Assembly (NCBI GenBank): GCA_012515885.1
Contig: JAAYXN010000458.1
Location: 1-5,522, forward strand
Length of the DNA stretch: 5,522 nucleotides
Origin: Rhodococcus sp. (in: high G+C Gram-positive bacteria)
GTDB lineage: Bacteria > Actinomycetota > Actinomycetes > Mycobacteriales > Mycobacteriaceae
Direction of reading: 5' to 3'
The number at the start of each line of letters is the position of its first letter. Position 1 is the first letter of the stretch. Positions 1 to 5,522 of this stretch are shown here, piece by piece. The translations under genes were made by a program, and so were the position numbers. The notes beneath the pieces are model-generated. The model made no database searches and was not told where the DNA came from. It saw only the letters and a list, made by a program, of their open reading frames with translations.

Positions 1-345
1 AAGATTCTGATGGACCTGCTCAAGATGTCGGGAGCCAAGATTCCCGGCGGCATCATCGAACACCAGCGCACGTCATGGCTGGAAAACCGGGCACTTCAGG
101 CCGTTCAGCCAGCAACATACGACGGCAAGGTCGTCCTCTACCTGGCTGATCGCTACCACGACGACGCGATTGCCCTTGAACCTGCGTACAAAACACGCCA
201 ACCGGACGGTGGCTGGGGTGAGTTCGTCTCCGACCTTGAAGTGGTCAAGATTGGCGGAGATCACATCCAGATCGTCGATGAGCCGTATATTTCCAAGATA
301 GCGGCAGATCTCACGAAGAAGCTCGCGGAGATCGACGGCACATAA
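1..345 (+). CDS. pks13: Pks13 polyketide synthase, C-terminal end (thioesterase domain), 5'-truncated by window edge
   Basis: Reading frame 1 is open from the first base to a TAA stop, giving the last 114 residues of a larger protein; an internal ATG at 10 is not a real start. The residues resemble the C-terminus of mycobacterial Pks13: an ADRYHDDAI block (codons at about 145-171), a RQPDGGWGEFVSDLEVV block (about 196-246) and GGDHIQ followed by DEP. The histidine of GGDHIQ (262-264) matches the catalytic His of the Pks13 thioesterase triad; the Ser and Asp should lie upstream, outside the window. Pks13 is the cytoplasmic condensing enzyme that joins an activated meromycolate chain to a carboxylated long acyl chain. 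Its thioesterase unloads the beta-keto product, in M. tuberculosis onto trehalose. accD4 starts 13 bases downstream, so co-transcription is likely. Identification is from remembered family sequence and synteny; confidence is high because accD4 follows directly. Confidence 0.92.
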   Translation, partial: KILMDLLKMSGAKIPGGIIEHQRTSWLENRALQAVQPATYDGKVVLYLADRYHDDAIALEPAYKTRQPDGGWGEFVSDLEVVKIGGDHIQIVDEPYISKIAADLTKKLAEIDGT

Positions 346-348
346 ACC

Positions 349-353
349 GGAGG
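349..353 (+). promoter_or_regulatory. Ribosome binding site of accD4
   Basis: GGAGG lies five bases before the GTG at 359, in the 13-base gap after the pks13 stop. It is a near-ideal Shine-Dalgarno sequence at ideal spacing. It fixes the GTG start of accD4 and fits translation from a shared pks13-accD4 mRNA; no promoter is visible in so short a gap. Confidence 0.8.
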
Positions 354-358
354 TAGGG

Positions 359-1918
359 GTGGCGGAGTCGGGTTCAGCGCGAACAACAGCAGCGAAATTG
401 GCTGACTTGAGCGAGAAGCTCGAGAAAGCCAAAGACCCGGGCTCGGACCGGGCGATCGCGAAACGTAAAGCCAAAGGACTCCCCACCCCCCGCGAGCGGA
501 TCAACATGCTGCTCGATCCGGGCAGCTTCGTCGAAATCGGCGCGCTGGTAAAGATGCCCGGCGAGGCCAACAACCCGTACGGCGATGGCGTCGTCACCGG
601 TCATGGCACCGTCGATGGCCGACCGGTCGCGGTGTTTTCCCACGACCAAACAGTTTTCGGCGGCACCGTCGGAGAAATGTTTGGTCGCAAGGTCGCCGGG
701 ATCATGGAGTTCGCGGCGCGCATCGGCTGCCCATGCGTGGGCATCAACGATTCCGGTGGCGCCCGCGTGCAGGACGCCGTGACGTCGCTGGCGTGGTACG
801 CCGAGTTGGGTCGTCGTCAAGAACCGCTGTCGGGGATGTGCCCGCAGGTGTCCATCATCCTCGGAAAATGTGCAGGTGGAGCGGTGTATGCGCCCATCAA
901 CACCGATGTCGTGGTGGCCACCGAACACGCCCACATGTTTGTCACCGGGCCAGAAGTCATCAAGTCGGTGACCGGCGAAGAGATCAGTCTGGACGAACTG
1001 GGTAGCGCTCGAAAACAGGCCGAGTACGGCAACATTCACCACGTTGCTGCCGACGAAGAAGCCGCGTTCGCGTGGGTGCGGGACTACCTCAGTTTCCTGC
1101 CGTCGACATGCCGGGAACAGGCGCCGGTAGTTAACCCCGGTTTGGAGCCGCACCTGACCGATTCGGATCGCGAACTCGACGCGTTCATGCCGGACGCCGA
1201 TAACGCCGGGTACGACATGTACGAGATCCTGATGCGCATTTTTGACGACGGCACGTTCCATGAGGTCGGCGCCCAGGTGGCGCCCAACGTCATCACCGGG
1301 TTCAGCCGCGTTGATGGGCGTTCTGTCGGTGTGGTGGCTAACCAGCCGCTGTTTATGGCCGGTGCGCTCGATGCACGCAGTTCCGATAAGGCAGCGCATT
1401 TCGTTCGCCTGTGTGATGCCTTCGATATTCCGCTGGTGTTCGTCGTCGACACCCCGGGGTTCCTGCCCGGTGTCGAGCAGGAAAAGGTGGGCGTCATCAA
1501 ACGCGGTGGGCGCTTCATTTACGCGTTCGTGGAAGCCACTGTCCCGAAAGTCACTGTGGTGGTACGCAAATCGTATGGCGGTGGCTATGCGGTGATGGGC
1601 AGCAAACAGCTCGGTGCCGACGTCAACTTCGCGTGGCCCACCGCGCGCATCGCCGTCATGGGTGCGGAGAGCGCGGTCAGCATCATTGGCCGCGATCAGA
1701 TTGAGGCGGCGGGTGAGCGCTGCGAGATTGTGCGTCGTGAGCTCATCAACTTCTACAACGAGACGATTGCGACGCCCTATGTGGCTGCGGAGCGCGGCTA
1801 CATCGATGCGGTGATTGAGCCGTCCGCTACACGCCTAGAGATTCGCCGTGCCCTCACCCTGCTGCGGCACAAGGAAATTCAACGCAATCCGCGTAAGCAT
1901 CATCTGCTGCCCATTTAG
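359..1918 (+). CDS. accD4: AccD4, carboxyltransferase (beta) subunit of long-chain acyl-CoA carboxylase
   Basis: The product is 519 residues, close to the 522 I recall for M. tuberculosis AccD4, with a GTG start preceded by GGAGG. It transfers the carboxyl group from biotin to acyl-CoA. In mycobacteria AccD4 works with AccA3 (plus AccD5 and AccE5) to carboxylate C24-C26 acyl-CoA, the extender used by Pks13 for mycolic acid. The N-terminal carboxyltransferase half (about 30-255) carries NDSGGARVQDAV (130-141), with the glycines expected to form an oxyanion hole, then GKCAGGAVYAPI (169-180) and MFVTGPEVI (193-201). The C-terminal half (about 275-515) carries VVDTPGFLPGVEQE (362-375), YGGGYAVMGSKQLGAD (406-421) and FAWPTARIAVMGAE (424-437), and ends in RKHHLLPI. 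There is no N-terminal zinc finger as in E. coli AccD, as usual for the PccB-like class. The residue after GGGY is Ala411, where propionyl-CoA enzymes have Asp, which fits a substrate other than propionyl-CoA. The biotin carboxylase/carrier subunit is not in the window. Confidence 0.95.
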   Translation: MAESGSARTTAAKLADLSEKLEKAKDPGSDRAIAKRKAKGLPTPRERINMLLDPGSFVEIGALVKMPGEANNPYGDGVVTGHGTVDGRPVAVFSHDQTVFGGTVGEMFGRKVAGIMEFAARIGCPCVGINDSGGARVQDAVTSLAWYAELGRRQEPLSGMCPQVSIILGKCAGGAVYAPINTDVVVATEHAHMFVTGPEVIKSVTGEEISLDELGSARKQAEYGNIHHVAADEEAAFAWVRDYLSFLPSTCREQAPVVNPGLEPHLTDSDRELDAFMPDADNAGYDMYEILMRIFDDGTFHEVGAQVAPNVITGFSRVDGRSVGVVANQPLFMAGALDARSSDKAAHFVRLCDAFDIPLVFVVDTPGFLPGVEQEKVGVIKRGGRFIYAFVEATVPKVTVVVRKSYGGGYAVMGSKQLGADVNFAWPTARIAVMGAESAVSIIGRDQIEAAGERCEIVRRELINFYNETIATPYVAAERGYIDAVIEPSATRLEIRRALTLLRHKEIQRNPRKHHLLPI

Positions 1919-1950
1919 AGTCTGCTGCTGACGTCCGCCTGCTGGTGCCC

Positions 1951-1974
1951 CAGAGACAGAGGCAGAGGTAGAGG
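1951..1974. repeat. Purine-rich hexamer tandem repeat between accD4 and emb
   Basis: Four imperfect hexamers in a row: CAGAGA, CAGAGG, CAGAGG, TAGAGG. The plus strand is almost all purine apart from the first base of each unit, so the minus strand is a C/T-rich tract. It lies in the 91-base gap between two converging stops and its last unit runs into the left arm of the hairpin at 1973-1999. Read in the emb direction, the pyrimidine tract directly follows the hairpin. Its role is unknown; it may be simple-sequence drift in a non-coding gap. Confidence 0.7.
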
Positions 1975-1999
1975 CGGACACCTATCGCAGGTGTCCGCC
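1973..1999. terminator. Perfect hairpin between converging accD4 and emb, candidate bidirectional terminator
   Basis: GGCGGACACCT (1973-1983) and AGGTGTCCGCC (1989-1999) are exact reverse complements around a five-base loop, ATCGC, giving an 11-bp G+C-rich stem. It lies 54 bases past the accD4 stop and 10 bases past the emb stop, the place for a shared terminator. Neither strand has a T-run after the stem: the plus side continues CCACGCACCC and the minus side continues into a C/T tract. It is therefore not a textbook intrinsic terminator; the role as a terminator is inferred from position and stem quality. Confidence 0.55.
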
Positions 2000-2009
2000 C
2001 CACGCACCC

Positions 2010-5000
2010 TTAGTACACGCGGAGGGTGCCGTCCTGCGACCAGCCCCAACGCGTGATCGTTCCCGTTTCTAGTTGGGCGGGAACAGCATCGGGGGCATGA
2101 CGGTCATAGCGTTCCAGCGAACCCCAGTCGCGGCCCCAGTCATCACGCATATAGGTGGGGACGGCGGTGGCGCCAGCTGACATTTCCGTCCAGCCAAGGG
2201 GGCCACCGGCTTCCGGGGACTGCCAGGTGTTGGTGGAACTGATGGCCAGGGGGCGGTCCGGCAGGATGCGGTAGTTCGGCATCTCGGCCACACCGGCGTA
2301 GTGATCGAACGGGCGCTGGCAGGGGAACTGTAAACCGACTGCCCAGTCGAGCAGCACGGGCTGCTCGGAGCCGACGTACTCGTTCAACGTCTCCAACTGG
2401 GGAACACGCGGCGGGGTGAACGCCAACCACTGCTCGCCAATCAGGATCGGGTCGAACGCGAGGATGCGGACGGCGTTGGCTTCGGGGGCCAATCCGTCCA
2501 TCGGTACCCGCAGATTCCGCCACGACGGCGCAGGCCCCACATCGCGCGGCTGGTAGACGCCGAGCGGTTCCACTGTGCCGTCGGGTGCGCGCACACCGTA
2601 TTCAAGCAGCAGGGACTGCCCGTACGTCTGGTCACCGGTATCGGATACCGATGCGATGCGGCCCGCAGCGGTAATCACGATCAGCGGCGTGTCCTCGGAG
2701 CGTTCGGGCAGCTCATACCAACTGGATGCGAGCTGCGCGGTCTCCTGCACGCCGTCCTGGTAGCTACCCAGTACCGGTGTGGTCGCAGGGTCGAGCGCGA
2801 ACGGTAGGCGGGCACTGGAACCGTTGATACCGACAGCGCCAACGCCACCGGAAGTGCCTGCACTGGAACCTGTTTCAAACGTCGGCCCAATGCTTTGCGA
2901 CGCGGAGTTGCCCATGCCCTGTTTGACTTCGATGTAGTCGGCAGTCAGGTCGGTGGGAATACCGTTGGGGGAGAACCCGGTCGGGTCGATGCCGCCAAGC
3001 GGGTCTTCCAGTGGGCCTTCGGGGCCGACGATGGGTGTGAGTGCGCCCGAGTTGGGGTCGCGTTCGACGAGGATGTCTTGCGCCAGGCCGCACGTTTGTC
3101 CGGTCAGTGCGTTGACGTTCGAGCGCGCCAACGAGTACGCCGGGTACTGTGCCGTCGCGCCCTTGACGAGGGAGAGCACCTCGAACAGCACCATTGCGGC
3201 GGCGACGACAGTCAGCGGTGCGGCGGCGAACTTGCGGATGCGTCGACCCTTCTTGGTGTTCGACTTTTCCGGTGGCGGTGCGTATCCCTCACGCATGTAC
3301 TGCCAGCCCGCGAGAGCGAGTGCTGCGGCGAAGAGGATGAGGAACAGCGTGTTTGATTCACGTCCACCGAGGGAGACGGTTTTGTCGAACCATGGCACGC
3401 CGTAGCTGGAGACGTACCAGTAGCCGTTGATGCCGGCGAAGGTCAGTGCCAGGACCAGCATGAGTCCAGCGGTGAAGATGGTGCGGTTGCGCCGCGATCG
3501 CAGCGCGGACGCTGAGACCGCGACGGCCGTCAGTGCCGCGAGTGATCCGGCGATGCCCGCGTACGCCCCGAAGTGGTGGGTCCACTTGGTGGGGTTGAAC
3601 ATCATGAAGAACATGGTTCCGAACACCACACCCAGCAGGCGCCACGACGGTCCAGGGGCTGCGCCGGGGATGTTACGTCGACGCAGCAGCACGAACAGGG
3701 TGGTCAGTACGCACAGCAGCAGGATGAGGAACGCGAAGCGTCGCGCGACGGAGCCGTCAACGGTTTCGACGAACAGGTAGTAGTAGCGCAGGAAGTCCTT
3801 GTACCACTCGAAGTTTGGCCCGATGAGGGTGCGCACGCGTGTTGCTTCGGAGACCGTTGCGTAGGTTTGGTCGGCGAACACGGCGACCAGAACGATCATT
3901 CCGGCGGCGCCGATGGGTGCGATCAGCGGCCAGGTGCCCACTTGGCGGTGCCTTGCGACGACGATGCGCACCATGGGCCGGGCGCCTGCGAGTAGCGCCG
4001 CGACGCACATCAGTCCGGTGGGTGCGGCGGCGAGTGAGAATGCGGCGATCAACACCGCGATCGCGGCGGGGAGCAGCCGCGCGGTGGCGATGGCGCGCTC
4101 GATGGAGCACCAGGTCAGCAGGGCGCCGAGGGCCACGATCGGTTCGGGGCGCAGGCCGTTGTTGTAGGGCAGCCAGAACGCGAGGAACACCATGCCGCCG
4201 GTCCACAGCGCGATGCTGTTGTTGCGCACGGCGCGGCCTAGGCGCGGGGCCACTTCGCGGCTGATGACCATCCAGCACAGGACACCGGCGATCAGCGCGG
4301 GAAGCCGCACGAACGGTGATGCTGTCGAGATTTTCGCGAACACCGCGAGCACTTCGTAGTACCAACCGAACGGGGCTTCCGGCACACCGAACCAGCGGAA
4401 GTAGTTCGCCATGTACCCGGACTCTTGCGAGGCGCGGGCCATGGTGAGTAGGTAGCCGTCGTCGGAGGTGTTGGCTCCCACGAAATGCCAAATACCGAGG
4501 ACGCCGAGAACGACGCCGTCAACGGCGGTGAACTTCCACCAGTGGGCGGGGAGGAAACGTCGGTGTCGACGGCCGTCAGTGCCGTCGAGTCGGGCGAGGG
4601 CCACTAGCGAAGCGATTGTTGCTAGTACGGCGACGATCATTGCGACGAGTTTGATGAGCGTCGGGCTGGAGGTGAACCGGGAGTCTACGTCGACGGTGAC
4701 GGAAAGGCCGTCGGGGGCGTTGCCTTCTAGGTCGGTGAAGATGCCGACGACCTGTGGGCGGTAGTCGTGCGCCATGCCGCCGGTGATGGGTTCGCCGAGA
4801 TCGTTGGTGAGGCCGACGAATTCGACGTGAGTGCCGTCAATGTTGGAGGAAATCGTGATCTGCGCGCAGTCGCCAGATTCGACCTGCTCCCGCGGCGCCG
4901 CCGCGACGACAACGTTGCGGTTCATCACTTCCACTGAGGCGTCGGAGACGCGCACGAACAGGGCGTTGAGTGCGGCGCCTGAGCCTTGGGCGGGTGCGGT

Positions 5001-5303
5001 GGATAGTGCGATGCCGCCGTAGTCGGGCAGGTCCGCGATGGCCGCGCAGGGGATGGTGGCTGCGAAGCTGATGGGTGCCTGGGACATCAAGGGCAGTTCG
5101 ATGTCGGTCATCGACCCGGCTTGCGGCCATTGGGCGACGGCGGTGGTTTGGTTGACCGGCAGGAATGGTGTCGCGAGTGCCAGCAGCAGGCCAAGTAGAC
5201 CCGTGATGATCGCTGTGAGACGGGCGGACCGGTATTCGGCCCGCAGGTCTTGTGGCGGGGTGGGGGCTGGTTCAGGGCGCTGAGCAGTCACGGCGTCGGA
5301 CAC
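2010..5303 (-). CDS. emb: Emb-family arabinosyltransferase (EmbC-like), arabinan synthesis, ethambutol target family
   Basis: A large membrane glycosyltransferase (GT-C fold, GT53) that adds arabinofuranose from decaprenyl-phospho-arabinose to cell-wall arabinan, on the outer face of the plasma membrane. From the GTG at 5303 it has 1,097 residues, like mycobacterial EmbA/B/C (about 1,095-1,100). The reading frame stays open to a GTG at 5417 (1,135 residues), but that one adds a poor 38-residue leader and has no Shine-Dalgarno sequence; a GTG at 5291 is also possible. Numbered from 5303: first membrane segment 27-50, followed by LPVNQTT; a large outer loop to about 215; further membrane segments at about 216-239, 258-276, 331-351, 361-383, 387-407, 410-440, 458-480, 521-542, 554-574, 576-601, 607-631, 651-670 and 693-715; then an outer C-terminal carbohydrate-binding-like domain to the end, with a Gly/Ser-rich loop at about 798-830. 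The GT-C acidic pair is in SDDGYLLTMA (Asp281, Asp282) and matches Asp299 of M. tuberculosis EmbB; Met288 matches EmbB Met306. KWTHHFG lies at 573-579. Wording such as YLLTMA, MANYFRWFG and EAPFGWYY is nearest to EmbC as I remember it, but A/B/C assignment needs a tree. No frameshift is seen. Confidence 0.93.
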   Translation of the reverse strand: MSDAVTAQRPEPAPTPPQDLRAEYRSARLTAIITGLLGLLLALATPFLPVNQTTAVAQWPQAGSMTDIELPLMSQAPISFAATIPCAAIADLPDYGGIALSTAPAQGSGAALNALFVRVSDASVEVMNRNVVVAAAPREQVESGDCAQITISSNIDGTHVEFVGLTNDLGEPITGGMAHDYRPQVVGIFTDLEGNAPDGLSVTVDVDSRFTSSPTLIKLVAMIVAVLATIASLVALARLDGTDGRRHRRFLPAHWWKFTAVDGVVLGVLGIWHFVGANTSDDGYLLTMARASQESGYMANYFRWFGVPEAPFGWYYEVLAVFAKISTASPFVRLPALIAGVLCWMVISREVAPRLGRAVRNNSIALWTGGMVFLAFWLPYNNGLRPEPIVALGALLTWCSIERAIATARLLPAAIAVLIAAFSLAAAPTGLMCVAALLAGARPMVRIVVARHRQVGTWPLIAPIGAAGMIVLVAVFADQTYATVSEATRVRTLIGPNFEWYKDFLRYYYLFVETVDGSVARRFAFLILLLCVLTTLFVLLRRRNIPGAAPGPSWRLLGVVFGTMFFMMFNPTKWTHHFGAYAGIAGSLAALTAVAVSASALRSRRNRTIFTAGLMLVLALTFAGINGYWYVSSYGVPWFDKTVSLGGRESNTLFLILFAAALALAGWQYMREGYAPPPEKSNTKKGRRIRKFAAAPLTVVAAAMVLFEVLSLVKGATAQYPAYSLARSNVNALTGQTCGLAQDILVERDPNSGALTPIVGPEGPLEDPLGGIDPTGFSPNGIPTDLTADYIEVKQGMGNSASQSIGPTFETGSSAGTSGGVGAVGINGSSARLPFALDPATTPVLGSYQDGVQETAQLASSWYELPERSEDTPLIVITAAGRIASVSDTGDQTYGQSLLLEYGVRAPDGTVEPLGVYQPRDVGPAPSWRNLRVPMDGLAPEANAVRILAFDPILIGEQWLAFTPPRVPQLETLNEYVGSEQPVLLDWAVGLQFPCQRPFDHYAGVAEMPNYRILPDRPLAISSTNTWQSPEAGGPLGWTEMSAGATAVPTYMRDDWGRDWGSLERYDRHAPDAVPAQLETGTITRWGWSQDGTLRVY

Positions 5304-5311
5304 GATTGGCC

Positions 5312-5317
5312 ATGTTA
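5312..5317 (-). promoter_or_regulatory. Candidate -10 element for a leaderless emb transcript
   Basis: On the minus strand TAACAT fits the actinobacterial sigma-A -10 pattern TANNNT. It ends eight bases before the GTG at 5303, so transcription would begin at or beside the first base of that codon, giving a leaderless mRNA. No clear -35 hexamer is seen 17-19 bases upstream, which is common in this group. This would explain why no Shine-Dalgarno sequence precedes any of the candidate starts. Confidence 0.4.
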
Positions 5318-5351
5318 TGCGAGAAACCTGAGAGCTCCGATTGTGGATTAC

Positions 5352-5367
5352 CCAGGTATAGCCAGGT
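5352..5367 (-). repeat. Tandem ACCTGG repeat upstream of emb
   Basis: On the minus strand ACCTGG occurs twice, separated by CTAT, so the copies repeat every 10 bases, about one helical turn. They lie about 49-64 bases before the preferred emb GTG, just upstream of the candidate promoter. That is where a regulator could bind one DNA face, but six-base repeats arise by chance easily and no known operator is recognised. Confidence 0.3.
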
Positions 5368-5445
5368 GGTGTGCTTAAGGCAGCCGTGGCGAGGGTGTTC
5401 GCTGCCGCAGGTCGCACACATGTTTGTGGCGGTGGTCAGTTATGG

Positions 5446-5490
5446 GGTCGGTTTCTGGCTGGGTGGTTCGGTGGGTTTCTACCGATTTCT
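5446..5490 (-). repeat. Cluster of AGAAACC-like repeats upstream of emb
   Basis: On the minus strand three related words occur: AGAAATCGGT (5490-5481), AGAAACCCACC (5480-5470) and AGAAACCGACC (5456-5446). The last two match at 10 of 11 positions. The same heptamer AGAAACC also occurs on the plus strand at 5323-5329, beside the candidate promoter, so it is there in the opposite orientation. They may be binding sites for a regulator or chance; I recognise no known motif. Confidence 0.3.
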
Positions 5491-5522
5491 ATGTCAGACC
5501 CATTTGCGCTAGTGGCGGCAGG

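Larger units (their letters stand above)
5304..5522. other. Region upstream of emb without a convincing gene
   Basis: These 219 bases hold the candidate promoter and the repeats listed separately. On the minus strand, upstream reading frames end at a TAG (5491-5489) or a TGA (5438-5436), so an upstream gene in the emb direction could end in either place, but the visible residues (10 and 28) are too few to identify one. On the plus strand a frame from ATG 5442 stays open to the window edge (27 codons) without a Shine-Dalgarno sequence. The region shows no tRNA-like fold and no mobile-element ends. Confidence 0.5.

Noticed and set aside
73..597. A 174-codon minus-strand open frame spanning the pks13 end and accD4 start
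   Set aside because: It is antisense to two well-identified genes and includes the pks13-accD4 junction and ribosome binding site on the other strand; no domain is recognisable.
374..1399. A 341-codon open frame on the minus strand opposite accD4
   Set aside because: It lies wholly antisense to a well-conserved carboxyltransferase. Its translation is Arg/His/Val-rich without recognisable domains, as expected of a shadow frame in G+C-rich DNA.
3839..4264. A 141-codon plus-strand open frame opposite emb
   Set aside because: It is almost entirely Arg, Ala, Gly and Cys, the signature of a complementary frame of G+C-rich coding DNA; no Shine-Dalgarno sequence or family resemblance is seen.
3757..4491. 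A 244-codon open frame on the minus strand inside emb, in another frame
   Set aside because: Its product is extremely Arg/Pro-rich and low in complexity, and it overlaps the conserved membrane core of Emb, including the catalytic region's neighbours.
5304..5417. N-terminal extension of Emb to GTG 5417
   Set aside because: The 38 extra residues do not resemble an Emb N-terminus, no ribosome binding site precedes 5417, and the candidate promoter lies inside this extension. Family length favours the start at 5303.
5252..5512. An 86-codon plus-strand open frame over the emb 5' end and upstream region
   Set aside because: It overlaps the emb start antisense, has no ribosome binding site and no recognisable family; it is probably chance.
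5442..5522. A plus-strand frame from ATG 5442 open to the window edge, possibly a gene divergent from emb
   Set aside because: Only 27 codons are visible, there is no Shine-Dalgarno sequence, and the residues match nothing I know. It could be judged only with sequence beyond 5522.

Overview
The window is an ordinary stretch of core cell-envelope genes from a mycolic-acid-producing actinobacterium (order Mycobacteriales/Corynebacteriales). The evidence is the gene content (Pks13, AccD4 and an Emb arabinosyltransferase, a combination characteristic of bacteria with a mycolyl-arabinogalactan wall), the G+C-rich coding sequence and the use of GTG starts. The genus cannot be fixed from these genes alone. 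Sequence divergence from the Mycobacterium tuberculosis proteins, as I remember them, suggests a non-tuberculous relative.

Layout: positions 1-345 (+) hold the last 114 codons of pks13, ending in the thioesterase domain with its catalytic histidine. After a 13-base gap with a good Shine-Dalgarno sequence comes complete accD4 (359-1918, +), the carboxyltransferase subunit of the long-chain acyl-CoA carboxylase. A short intergenic stretch (1919-2009) between converging genes holds a purine-rich hexamer repeat and a perfect 11-bp hairpin. One very large gene then fills 2010-5303 on the minus strand: an Emb-family membrane arabinosyltransferase (closest in feel to EmbC), about 1,097 residues from the preferred start. 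The last 219 bases (5304-5522) contain its likely promoter and several short repeats; no convincing gene is visible there.

How the genes work together: AccD4, with a biotinylated alpha subunit encoded elsewhere, carboxylates the long fatty acyl-CoA that becomes the alpha branch of mycolic acid. Pks13 condenses it with the activated meromycolate and releases the product through its C-terminal thioesterase. Emb builds the arabinan to which mycolates are finally esterified. The window therefore joins the end of the mycolate condensation operon (usually fadD32-pks13-accD4) to the arabinan gene, tail to tail. I see no mobile element, CRISPR array, tRNA/rRNA gene or phage sequence, and no novel system. 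The items worth a second look are regulatory: a possible leaderless start for emb, the hairpin and repeats between the converging genes, and repeated heptamers upstream of emb.
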